DNA of 64,000 bases from positions 118,486,893 to 118,550,892 of the forward strand of contig CM035171.1 of NCBI GenBank assembly GCA_020205615.1. Reading direction: 5' to 3'. The position numbers and the translations under genes were made by a program. Below the pieces are notes generated by a model. That model was not told where the DNA came from. It ran no database searches and was given only the letters and a program-made list of their open reading frames with translations. The stretch comes from Panax quinquefolius. Lineage: Eukaryota > Streptophyta > Magnoliopsida > Apiales > Araliaceae. Below are positions 21,113 through 32,340 of the stretch, in pieces (position 1 is the stretch's first letter; every line of letters begins with the position of its first letter).

Positions 21113-22660
21113 TATACTTTAATTTCAAATACTTTAAGATATCAACTATTTCGTTAATTAAAAATATATAAACTCCGATCAATTTTGAATTTTAAGATTT
21201 CACAAATTAACGGAAGAGGAGTATCATGTAAGATCTTGGCTAACCAAAGCACATTCTTTATGTAGTTTATTCAGGATATATATATGCATGCATGCTACTT
21301 TCACTTCTTGTAAGTAATTTCATGATAAAAAGGATGATACATCTAAAGGAGTATCCATGTACAGACATGTATTCAAGTAAGATGATCGACCAATAAAACA
21401 TCGCAGAAACGCAAAAAACAAGTTCTAAATGCTCCAGTGAACAAAAGCCTTTTCAATCAATATATACAATAGATTAATTACATTACAAGTTGTCTTCAAA
21501 CATAGTATTAAAATTTTAATGAAATGATTCCTGACCTGTAATCTTAAATAATTATACTACGTACTAGTATTTAGAAAGAAAATTCAGCATCCCACCAGCT
21601 TTCCAGTCATAGTATTAATCTAAAATCTTGGTAAGCACGTGATAATTTATTCTGAATAATACTAACTTTTATATATGTACTCCATTAATGTGGAACCCAA
21701 TAAGTACCAAGATTCTAATCTTAAAATTTACTGATTAAAACGATACTAAATAACAGTAGTGCCTGCCTTTTTATTAAGATTCTAAGCCCGACTTATACAC
21801 ACCTTAATATTCAGGAAAAGAAAAGTCAGCCGGCCAGAAAAAGTAGTAGGACTTAATTCCTTCCTTATGGCCAGAAAGGAAGAATTGAATTGATCGACCT
21901 AGCTAGCTAGGTCACATGTATAACTAGTTGCTAATTGAAGAAGGCCGGCTAATAGCTAGCTAGCATTGATATTCCACTCAACATTCTGCTCACTGTCTGA
22001 TACTACTATTTACCTAGATTAGATAGTTTGCTGGACGAGCATAAATTCCTCATGTTAGTATATATATATATGTTGCACCAAACTCAATTATTAAGATCGA
22101 GTCACATGGTGACAGTAGATCATTTAAAATTTAAAGAATGAAATAGGTGGACACAGATATATATTCCCTCGTACGTGTTTTATTTTATTTTTTTGTTTAA
22201 CAACCTTGAGAAAGAAACAAAAGAAAAACATACTAACATGGAAATATATATTAATTCCTCTGACAGACTATATTTCTTTCAGTTTACATGCATACCCTTT
22301 CTTATAAGAATGTAGCTCAGATTATTATTATTATTATTATGAAAAAACTTGTATATATGGCTAATTATTCTTCAAATCTTAATGGCTCCCTTATACATCC
22401 GAACAAATTTTCAAACTGGTAATCTATAATGTTAATTCTTGATGTTGTCGTCTAGCATTCTACTCATTATTTCTTTCTTTATAGTCCGTAATGTTAATGA
22501 AAGTTTTTTTTATAAGAAATTGATATTTCAACAAGTAAAATTTTATATCACTTCTCTTTCTATATCCCTAATACATCCATCCATACACCAACCGTGTTTT
22601 GGTTCACGTCTAGCCTGCTTGCCATAATCTGTCTTCTTCTTTTTCATAATGAATTAAGAC
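21113..22660. other. Intergenic region, no gene recognised
   Basis: A+T-rich, with a short ATT microsatellite near 22322-22340 and palindromic 'ctagctagctag' clusters near 21898 and 21955. Open frames are short and lack recognisable domains. Confidence 0.5.
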
Positions 22661-22671
22661 AAATTTTCTAC

Positions 22672-22830
22672 TGGGTTCATGCAAGCCTATACACTGAAGA
22701 CTGAGATTTTGGGACAAACCCAGTTCGAAAGTAGCATTCTTATGATATAGAATTATAGACACACGCCATGGGAGATGTAAATTATTGGAGGTGCATGTTG
22801 TTTGTGATGGGTTTTATAGAAATTTTTATT
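22672..22830 (-). pseudogene. Remnant of a second amine oxidase gene (exon 1 plus promoter)
   Basis: 22672-22730 ('ggttcatgcaagcctatac', then 'tgggacaaacccagtt') closely matches 19955-20012 in exon 1 of the intact amine oxidase gene. After a deletion, 22765-22820 matches the start-codon and TATA area ('gggttttatagaaa' against 'gggttttatagaga' near 20168). Orientation is the same as the intact gene. It is a heavily deleted tandem duplicate. Confidence 0.7.
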
Positions 22831-25045
22831 GCACCTTCAGCACAAAAAAAATAACATTAATTGTAAATAAATTTAAACAGTGGAGTACTAAATCCTACCG
22901 GAGGGAATCCATTGGTTGATTGACAGTCCATTAAAAGATATTAGAGATTGATTTTGAGGGGAAGGCCATTTAAATTATCTTAATTAATTGGGCCAAAATA
23001 ATACAATACACAATTCTATTATTATGTGCATAATAATAAAAACTCTATGTAGACATGGATTCAATTATTATGTGCATAATAATAAAAACTTCATTTTTTT
23101 GACAATTTTTATGTCTAGCTCGCATAATAATTAAATTATACATTTGAATTGGTTGAATAAAATTTATATTGAACCTATCGGTTCTCTTTTCATACATTAA
23201 ATAATATTCAACATTTCTATAATCTTTTTTTTTCTTTTTCTTTTAATAAAAAATTATTATTATTGCGTTATAAGATGTGCTGATAAGATATAAATTAAAA
23301 ATTCAAATAAAATGAGTTGTATGTAACTTCAAAATGAATCAAGTTGGGGTTTCGGTTACTAAATCTCGGCCCATATAATTAAGGATATAATGTGCCCAAT
23401 ATATAATAGTAGGAACTAGGCTTTTCTATCATACAAACAAATCTTTAATGGATCTTGTTTTCGTTATATTATGTTGATTACACAAACTTAAATTTGCATA
23501 GCAATATCATAAACTAAGGTCGTGTTTGTTAAATCAATCATATCTTAATAAAATAGATTATCTGAGCAAAATAATATTTGAATTTAAAAATTGATTGATA
23601 AAAATATATAAAATATGTGAATGATATTATTTTACCATTTTAACCTCTAAGTTATTTAAAAAAAATTGGTAATTTTAAACAAACAGTCTAATAAAAAAAT
23701 GAGTGAATAATATTGTTGAATGTATTTATATAAAAATATTTATATACTCCAGTAAATAAATATTAAACAAATCACTTAAAAAAATAGCAACAGTGTATAA
23801 TATGATTACAACATAAAGTAATAGTTCAAAATAAGAATTATTTTCCTTAATTTCAAAATATATGATCATTATTGACTTCATAAAGTCAATTGAAAATATT
23901 TCAAGCTCATAATTGACATGAAATTCTTTGATCTTAGTTTATATAATGATGAATATTGAAAATATAAAAAAAAATACTCATTGTAAGATTTATTGTTTCG
24001 TAATTCTAAATCATTTTAATTTTAAGTTTAAAAATATCTCAAATTGACTTTTAAAAGATTATCTTAAAATTTGGAATAGAAGGAATACAATATTTATTGA
24101 GACTATTTTTACTCATAAATTTTAATTTTTTATTAAGGGTCAACTCTTAATAATTTGAATTTGATTTTTTCTTTTATTAATTTAGAGACGTTAAGAGGGA
24201 TAACTCGAGGGTCTTACTGAATTAAACATCGGGCTCTTTAAGATGTAAACAAACCCAACATAACACATGTAGCCTTGTTCTTTTTTACACTCCTTTAAAA
24301 GCCCAGCCACCAGTTGCCTCATTTGTTTTACAATCCATCTTTAAAATGTCAGTTTAGGAACCTGAATGAGCCCGCCTTATATGGGCCTATTTGATTGGAA
24401 AATTTTATATTCTTTGGTCCAATTCAAAGATCAAAGTTCTGATGATAATACTGCAGTCTGCAAGTTGGGTAACCCTTTTAAAATATGAGTGAGAATTTAG
24501 AAACGAAGCAATGCAACCGATTTAAATAATAAAGAAAAAATCGATTACAACAGAATAATACAAGTATATACTGGAAAGTATATAAATTAATTTGAATTTA
24601 CATATGTCATTGCATTAATAATAGAATGATGTAAAGAAGAAAAAGGTTGACATTGTCAATTTAGAACCTAGAAAACTACCAAATGGGGTATTAATTACAT
24701 TCACTAGGATTATTAACACCCTAATACCACCATGCTTTCATGCATGTTATTAACACATTATATACTCTTAATCACAATGACACGTTTGATTTTTCACTAG
24801 TCTAGTGATCTTTTATTATAAACTTGTAACAACTCCGATTAAATTTAATTTGAGTTCAATTAATATATATATATATATATATAGCGAATTAATTCGAATA
24901 TAATCCAAAATAATGTGGGACATTAGCATCGACTTTCGTATCTCTACTTTCGACTCATTCGCAATCTATTGTAAGATAATATCAATTGTCTTCGTGTCCC
25001 TAATAATGACAATCCGATTGAATTACTCAATCTAAACTTTTAAAA
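22831..25045. other. Intergenic region, no gene recognised
   Basis: A+T-rich DNA. A 28-bp block holding the palindrome tattatgtgcataata occurs twice, near 23019-23044 and 23065-23090. A (TA)n tract lies at about 24862-24883. No coding signal or complete transposon is seen. Confidence 0.5.
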
Positions 25046-25046
25046 G

Positions 25047-25066
25047 TCGGCTCTAATATCATACCT
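25047..25066 (-). other. Possible relic of an LTR retrotransposon primer-binding site
   Basis: On the minus strand this reads 'ggtatgatattagagccgac', close to the TGGTATCAGAGCC primer-binding sequence of many plant LTR elements. The preceding ~230 bases (about 24830-25046) could be decayed LTR. No second LTR or pol is seen nearby. Confidence 0.3.
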
Positions 25067-26129
25067 AACAATTCGAGTCAAATCACAAATAATCTAAATT
25101 AAATTCTAACATACCAATGTCGAATCCACAAGAGTGAAGAGATTAGGCCAAATGTGAATAAAAATTATTGAGATTAAGGCATTAAGGTATGAGATTAGGG
25201 AGTATATATTAGATTGGATGTATATATGCATCAACAAAAGGATAAGGGGAATAGTAATGGGGCCTCGATCGCGCGGTAAGCATCATAACTTTCCAAAAAC
25301 AAGAGGTGGGTGGTGAATCCATCATCACTTCCTCCAAAACCACCCTAGAGAGAGAAAGAGAATGAATATTAATTATGATTCTTTCTTTTGTATTCATAGT
25401 TGGCCTGCAAATCCATTATGCAATGAAAACACTTCCAATGGACCTTTTGCCCTTGTCCCATTTTTATGCATGCTCCCACAAATGGCACATCAGCGTGATG
25501 CCAATTTGACATCACAACCTCTAACTATACCCGTGGGTCCCTTCTGGAGGAGATCATCGCACGACACGTACGTGGGAAAAAATAATAATTATATTATTAG
25601 TTGATCAATATCGATTTTAATTATACTATTCATAATTATAAAAATATGATATATTTAACACAGAGGTCTAATTGAGGGAATCCAAATCCAATTTTACTTA
25701 ACTTGTTGATATGGGAGTATATAGTATTCTCTGTTCCCAATGATAACTTTCCAATTTTGATCTTTCTTTCACTACAGCAAAAAGGATTATTTTTGACGGA
25801 ATATTCCGTCTTGCATAATATATTTTCATTCGAATATTCGATTGGAAATTCGGTTGTATGTAAAGTTAGTCGAAATTAAGTCCGTCGATCTTTCAATCAA
25901 TGGATATACTTAACTCGACGGACTATCATCGATGAATATTCTATTTAGGGTACTATATAAATAGATCGAAAATATTCTACGATAGATTCTATTGATGGAT
26001 ATAAGCATGACACGTGGCGTAATGGCAAAATTGGGAAGTTCTTATTTCCGACGGAATTCAAATGCGATAATAGTTATATTTCAATCGAGAATAACGACTA
26101 TTTTTTAATATTTAATTTGTTTTTCAATA

Positions 26130-26475
26130 TCCGAGGATTTAACCCACATCTTGTACTGCACTGTATTCCAACAAAGACATACCCATACACAAGCTAACAA
26201 TATAACCTCCAACAGCACATACACATACACAAGCTAACAATATAACCAATAACACGAATTACAATTACCAAGACCGACAATATGTAAAAAACCAACTAGA
26301 TGATAAGTAAAAAGGTCAAAAACATCCCATTAATCTAAACTAATGTATATCAAACATCTAATTAAGCTAAATTAAACGAAATGCCAAGGTTTAAACTACA
26401 TTAATACATCAAAAATAATGTAAACTACAAATTAAACGAATGTAAACTAAGTAAAACTAGCTAGTAGAGCCCCCG
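26130..26475 (-). other. Last codons and 3' flank of the outer CACTA ORF1
   Basis: This lies beyond the inner CACTA insertion. Reading on the minus strand from 26475, in-frame codons 'GGSTS' are followed by a TAG stop. They continue the ORF1 frame that stops at 31302. A 20-base segment (cacaagctaacaatataacc) is repeated at about 26188 and 26228. Confidence 0.55.
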
Positions 26476-26799
26476 GTACACTACAAGAAAAAGGTCTATC
26501 ACCATCAATGATCAATGACCGCACCATCTGTCAATTGATATTAATCACAACGACCAATCATCTGCGACCAAACGTAATCTAGTCACTAATGAATAAATAA
26601 TCAGCGTGCGATCACGATCAATCGTTAAAGTATAAATTTGCCACCAAAATTTTGGCTAGAAATGTTGGCGCCAATTTTTTCAGACGACCATTTGAAATCA
26701 ATGATCGTGCATGCGATCACCGATAAGTCCATGTCATTAAAAATCAGCGACCGCATGCGGTCGCTGATAAAACTAAATGTTATCAGTACCCAGCATTCG

Positions 26800-26945
26800 C
26801 TCGACACAGAACGCAGAGAAAAGAAAAGAGGGAGGTCCGAAATAGAGAGAAGAGGGAGAAAAGGGGGAGAAGAGAAGAAGGAGAAGAAGTTCGTGCCGTG
26901 CCGCCATGCCGCCGCCTCCTACCACCTGCCACCGCCTCTACAAAG
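26800..26945 (+). other. Leader-like exon of the inner CACTA
   Basis: A purine-rich tract (gagaa repeats, 26812-26890) is followed by a proline-rich coding stretch ('YHLPPPLQR') that ends at a GT donor (aaag/gtaaccc) at about 26945. The outer CACTA has an equally placed G+A/T+C-rich leader at 44030-44260. It probably marks the element's transcription start and first exon. Confidence 0.4.
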
Positions 26946-27532
26946 GTAACCCACTTAAAATCTACTAGAAACCTTGTTAATTTGTTAATTGAATGTGGTT
27001 TAGACAAACCCTAAATCAAAAATGAATATGCCTTAATTAAGATTAAAAAGGCAACTAATGACAATGAACTAATTAAAGTTTATTTTAAAATTTATAAAAT
27101 AAACTGTTATTATGAAACATAGCCTAATTTTTTTTCATTTTTGTTATTATTGGTGCTTGAACTTTTGGTTTGTTTGACTTAGATATGAACTGGGGTTGCT
27201 CTAATTAATCAGTTGGAAATTGAATAGGATGTTATGGAATTGGTTCTGTTGATTGTGTTATTTGTTCCTATATATAAAAATTAGCTTATTGGTAATGTTT
27301 TGATTGATATGTATGCTAGATTGGAATAGTTTGATTTCAGGGTATTGTTCAAATAGATATTGGAAGGAAGCATTGGGAATATTTTAGCGATTAGGAATCT
27401 CAGGGTATTGTTCAATGAAACTTTTCAATTGTTATCATTTCTGATATTATCATTATGTGTTCATTGCGATTGAGTTGAGTCAACTGCATTATAACGTTTT
27501 TCTCAATCTGATTTATGTGATGTAATTTGCAG

Positions 27533-27611
27533 TATAAAGAGGTTCTAGGAAAGGGGGCTTTCAAAAAAGTGTATCCTCAACACAACAGTTTATCACTGAG
27601 ACTCTACGCCA
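27533..27611 (+). pseudogene. WNK-type protein kinase exon fragment captured by the inner CACTA
   Basis: After an AG acceptor (ttgcag, to 27532) the sequence encodes 'YKEVLGKGAFKKVY', the glycine-loop start that is characteristic of plant WNK (with-no-lysine) kinases. It then jumps frame and, near 27584-27611, encodes 'FITETLRQ', matching the WNK block NFITE...TLRQ, and ends at a GTAAGT donor. The middle of the exon is missing. Splice sites are kept on both sides, so a genomic copy was captured, not an mRNA. No later WNK exons (catalytic loop) were found. It is too short to be a kinase. Confidence 0.65.
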
Positions 27612-28757
27612 GTAAGTTTGTTTGCTCTATTTTTTCTTTTATTTTCAGTCAATTTGTATAGCCATCATATTATAGGTATTGATATTTATAACAATTATTT
27701 GATGTAATAATATTTATAATGGAAGGCTTGGGGACTGTTAGTATAATTTAGTACTTAATCATGCCTAAAGTACCTTTTATTATCATGATTTTAAAGTTGT
27801 TTGAATGCCTAAAGGTTTCTTTTGCCTACACGTGGGTCATTTGTTTATGAAATTATAGTCAAATCTATGCCTATATAGAACTATACTTATTCAAGATCGC
27901 CTATGGGTAATAGTTAGGCTTTTCTTCACATTACTTATACTTATGCAAGATCGCGTACATGTGGACTCTTGGTTTGTGTCTCTTGGGTGCCTAGAAATGA
28001 CTTTATATACATGCCGCCAAATGCATATGGCTGAATCCATATTATAGGGAGACTCGCAAAAAAATTTTATTGGTCGGGTAGTTGCGAACATTTATACTAT
28101 TAACGAGCCTATTGGTGATCCACTAGAGCCTATTAAGGGATGTTAGAGTCGATGGGTGGGGCTTGGGGTCATGAGGCCATTGCGAGGCTACGCCAAGCTT
28201 AGCCAACCCTCACAGGGCCAAGCCAAGCTTGGTTGTTAGCATGCTAAGCTATTAGGGGGCTTAAGGAACTGTTAATGCAACAGAGAAGGTAACTAGACAC
28301 ACTTGGTCAATAAAGAGACTGTTTTGGCTATAACAGAAAAACAAGGGTATTTAACACTTATGTATACAAGAATAAAGCTATAAAATGTTATAAAAGCTAT
28401 AAATTGCTCAATCATGTTGTGACTATCCCAAAACATAAAAGATTATAGAAAGGGACCGTGAGGGGTATAATCTTAAAACATGTTAGCGCGCCTTAGCACA
28501 CTAGTTGATATGAATGAATTTCCAAGATACTCAAAAGTTGTATAAATGAGTTAGCAAACTCTGATATAAAGCTAGCATGAATGAAATACCTTACGTATTC
28601 ACTTACGATAAACAATAAAAACAAATTTAAAACAAATTAAAATAAAATAACATGATATAATATAACTATTAAACTAAGTAGCATTTACTTAGTTTCTCAT
28701 ACTAAATTTAATAACATTTAAAGTTTCTCATCGCTTTTAATTTGCATTCATTCGTTA

Positions 28758-28951
28758 AGTCATATGCTCTCAAGTCATATGCTTACAAGTATGCTTAAAT
28801 GTTAATCATATGCTTACAAGTATGCTCAAGTCATATGGTTACAAGTATGCTTAAGTCATATGCTTAAAGTATGCTTAAATGTTAATCATATGCATGCTTA
28901 CAAGTATGCTCAAGTCATATGGTTATAAGTATGCTCAAGTCATATGTTAAC
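28758..28951 (+). repeat. Short tandem repeats ('catatgcttacaagtatgct')
   Basis: About nine variants of a ~18-22 base unit centred on 'catatg.ttacaagtatgct', arranged as two higher-order blocks of about 80 bases. They lie within the inner CACTA, between the kinase fragment and the coding remnants. Confidence 0.75.
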
Positions 28952-29521
28952 ATTTATAATGTTGTCACGTAGTAGATACCGTGGAATCATGGACCTCTAT
29001 TCGCATCAGTAGTTGGATGGCACGACGAAAAGTCAAGTGCCCAAATAAATCTTCTGATTTGATTTGGAGTTTGGTTGCCAAGTGTTTTTGGAGTATGCGT
29101 ATAGTCACCCAGAATGTATGAATGGTAAGTCTTAGATACGATGTCCATGTTTAAAGTGTAAGAATGTAAATTATATGGACAGAGACATGGTAAAATAATG
29201 TAAAGTTGCATATTTCCATTGTTATAAATATAGTAGTGATTTAAATGTAAGGGTTTTAATATAAATTATTGTATATTGTAGTGATTTTCAAGATAGTAAA
29301 ATTGTGAAGTGCATTTCACAATTATAATTCTGAAATCGCCTCGCCAAGTGATTACACGTAATGGCGAAGCACACCTCTACGCCCATAAGGATCTGATTTA
29401 ATTGAATTTGTGTATATTTTTTATCACTCGATAGATAATACATAGTTAATCAAATAATATTGTTTAGTAATATAACAGCTTTTAATATTATTATTGTTGT
29501 TTTATTTAGAAAACGATATAG

Positions 29522-30640
29522 ATGGGACGACGACGAGCATCGATTATTCGAGACACTATTCGCGAAATATGCAATCCAACTAAAGATAATTTGAACAAGG
29601 AACGACAAAAAGCCCCGCATAATCTTGAGATTGACTATCCGGACGAGGTGAGCAAGTATATGTACGAAAGCATAGCCCCTGGTGGTGCGCCACACCCGTA
29701 TAGGTGCGAGATGTGTGACCATGGAGAGTGAGAGTCGGGTCAAGAGGCGCAAGATCGCCGCCTCGAATGCAGATCCTCGTGTATATCGACTACGAAAGCA
29801 AAAAGGCACGTATTGGGGCGCGGTATATCACAAACCGCAAAGACATTCTTTGCCGAGATGCGTATGTTATGTTCTGATCATCTTTTGTAGCGAAAATATC
29901 ATATGTTTACATAATAATATGAGAAAATGAATTGTAGGAGTCTCGGTCTCAAAATCAACCTATCAATTGGTTGGATGTGTATGTAGCCACCCGCGATGGT
30001 CTACCCGAGGTCATTAGGATAAGCAGTAATAAGTTCACTTTATCCTAATATGTTGTTTATAAATTATAACGACCTTTTTAGTATTTTATTTATTTATTTT
30101 AACTATTTAATTGTTCATCTTCCGACAGACACTTATAAGGGCTTAATGAACGAGCGTTATCCCAAGGGCACCCGCGTCTGTCGATTGATCAAGAATTATG
30201 GGAAAGAGGCGTCCATCGTGAAGAAAAATTATGTCAAAGGCCAAGGACAAAGACGACGCCCCACCATCGATGGCACAGCTGACTCGCCACCGGTCTACAT
30301 ACATCATCAAAGTTATCCACCTATCATCACTCCTGCCGATCAGTGTGAGAAGCGATCTGTCAGATCGTGATCTTCTTCGTATCTTTGGCGGGCATCTGCA
30401 GATCTCTGAGTCCCGATGAGTTAAGCGGAGGCAAGATGCAATGGCAGAAGCGCGAGGAGAGGCGGCAAAGCAAGACAACAAATGAGGCAGTATATATATA
30501 TATCGTTTATTGTTTAGCTACATTGTCTTATATGTTTATAGTCTCTGAGTCAATGTCTTACTTATATGTAACATATATGTTTTATTTCTTTGATAATTAC
30601 AGGATCCTAATTTGGATGATCCATGAAGAGCGCTAGACTT
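29522..30640 (+). pseudogene. CACTA ORF1 (TNP1-like) coding remnants of the inner element
   Basis: Plus-strand exon-like blocks: 29522-29730 (opening 'MGRRRASIIRDTIREICN'), 29940-30010 ('NWLDVYVATRDGLPE') and 30128-30290 ('YKGLMNERYPKG', then 'SIVKKNYVKGQGQRRR'). The last two resemble the accessory ORF1 proteins of plant CACTA elements from memory of the family. I am not certain of the match. Frames change between blocks and the exon joins do not keep phase everywhere, so it is likely broken. Confidence 0.45.
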
Positions 30641-30829
30641 ATTTTTTAGATTTTAAAGCCTTGTACTCTTTTAGATTCATTCTTTGGACAATTGTATTAG
30701 TTTATATGGATGTTTACGATATCGATTGTATTGTGTTGGATGAATGTTTTGTATTGTATTGTATTGGATGAATGTTTATTCATAGATGAATGTTTTATAT
30801 TGTATTGGATGGATGTTAATATGGATGCT

Positions 30830-30831
<2 letters not shown>

Positions 30832-30879
<48 letters not shown>
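30832..30879. repeat. (TA)n microsatellite
   Basis: A run of about 24 TA units inside the right part of the inner CACTA. Confidence 0.9.
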
Positions 30880-30882
<3 letters not shown>

Positions 30883-31301
30883 TTTGTGTTGGGATTGAAA
30901 GCGGTACAAAGCGAGTTATTTTGGGAAATCAATAAAACAGCAAATTTTTTTTAAAAAAAGCATCAATGACCGCGTGCGGTCGCTAAAACCGATATCGTGA
31001 CCACTTCACTTCTTTGAATCTAGCGACCGCAATGGCCGCTATTACCTGTTCTTGACACGTGTGACACGTCACGCATGACAAATGACTCAAAGATAAGTCA
31101 TAATAATGCGGCGGTTATCGATTGGCGATTCTGCGGTCATTATTGTTGGTCGCCGATGTCCTTCCAAATGACCAGATTATTCATGATCGTAATGACGTGT
31201 CGCGACGTGATACGGTCATGATCGAGAGATATCTATCGGCGACCGTATCGCGATCATTCATTGATGTCTGATCGTTGATAAGCTTTTTTGTTGTAGTGGT
31301 A

Positions 31302-32257
31302 TGAGGAGGATCATCGGGCGGGCGTCGACGCTGCTCTGGAGTATGAAAATCGCCACCATCGTCATCCCGCCGTCGGTCAAACATCACCTGTTGATATAAT
31401 ATAATACAACTCATTAGTCCATATATATAATTCAGTTAAAGATAACTAAATGAAAATTAAATTACATACATAATATATATTTGAATTTAAAACGAATAAG
31501 ATATACTGAAGAAATGAGGTGACTCAACATCGCCCAAACGCGTCCTCGACTAAGGTAACCACCATCCCAACAATCTCGCCAGCGTATCGCGCCCACCGCT
31601 TCCGAGGAATACCCGTACTTTCTTGGCGGTGGCACTACCAGAACGTCTGCGCTTGGTCCGATGCAGCGAGAACGGCTAGGAAGGTCCTGACGATGGAACA
31701 GCGGATCGGTCTCAAACCTCTCCGACACTGCAGCCATAACACGCTGGAACAAAGCATCGTCTAAGCCAGCGCTCGTATGTGATGGTCCCACAGGGGCTCT
31801 CGGACGCAGACGCTGGCTAGATCCTACAAAAATAAATATAACATGAATAATATGACAAATTTTCTTTATTCATAAACAAGAAATAAACTAAAAATATTAT
31901 ACCTCTGACGATTGTATAGTATTTGGTATCCTCAGAAACCCCAAGACTTTCGACTGACACCGCTCGCTAATACTAGTGGGAGTATCCTGAGACGAGACCC
32001 AGAGAGTCGTCTCCTCGTCCTGAGATAAACTAATCTCGGGTGGAGGGACGGTGGAATCTAACGTCTCAGCATCGCCCCTAGCAGCCTGCAACTCCGTTAT
32101 ATGCTGGCTGTGGATCTTCTCAAACCGCTCCTGTAATTTGATATATGTACATGTGAGTTATATTGGTATCATCATCTGAAGACGACCCGCCCTGGGAGCC
32201 GTCGCCCGATCCGGAGCGGCCGCCACCACGACCACCTCCACCGCTATGTCGAGGCAT
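31302..32257 (-). pseudogene. Outer CACTA ORF1 (TNP1-like accessory protein), interrupted
   Basis: Minus-strand coding blocks: a glycine-rich start at 32257 ('MPRHSGGGGRGGGRSGSG'), an acidic middle block at 32150-31900, 'LDDALFQRVMAAVSERFE' at about 31765-31700, and a final block from about 31390 ('MFDRRRDDDGGDFHTPEQRR'). ORF1 proteins of CACTA elements bind subterminal repeats and assist transposition (family knowledge). Introns are likely but not resolved. The inner CACTA is inserted at 31301. The frame resumes for five codons and a stop at 26475, so only the tail is split off. Confidence 0.55.
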
Positions 32258-32340
32258 AATTGTACTACTGAAATAACAGACATAGATACGATGACATTAA
32301 TTAAATTTTATTGCAATTATTATATCTAATTTCGTTGTAT

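Larger units (their letters stand above)
26479..31298 (+). mobile_element. Inner CACTA transposon carrying host gene sequence
   Basis: 4820 bp, with ends CACTACAAGAAAAAGG (left) and the complement of CACTACAACAAAAAAGC (right). It is flanked by GTA duplications (26476-26478 and 31299-31301). Subterminal palindromes such as 'gaccgcatgcggtcgctga' (26750-26768) and 'gaccgcgtgcggtcgct' (30968-30984) recur. It contains a leader-like exon, a WNK-kinase-like exon, a tandem repeat and TNP1-like coding remnants, all on the plus strand. No transposase catalytic domain is seen, so it probably moved with help from another element. Confidence 0.87.

Noticed and set aside
25690..25769. Stowaway-like end 'ttctctgttcccaatgataa' left of the outer CACTA
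   Set aside because: No complementary end follows the right border of the CACTA at 44586.
28758..28951. CRISPR-like array
   Set aside because: The repeats are contiguous variants without unique spacers, and the genome is a plant's.
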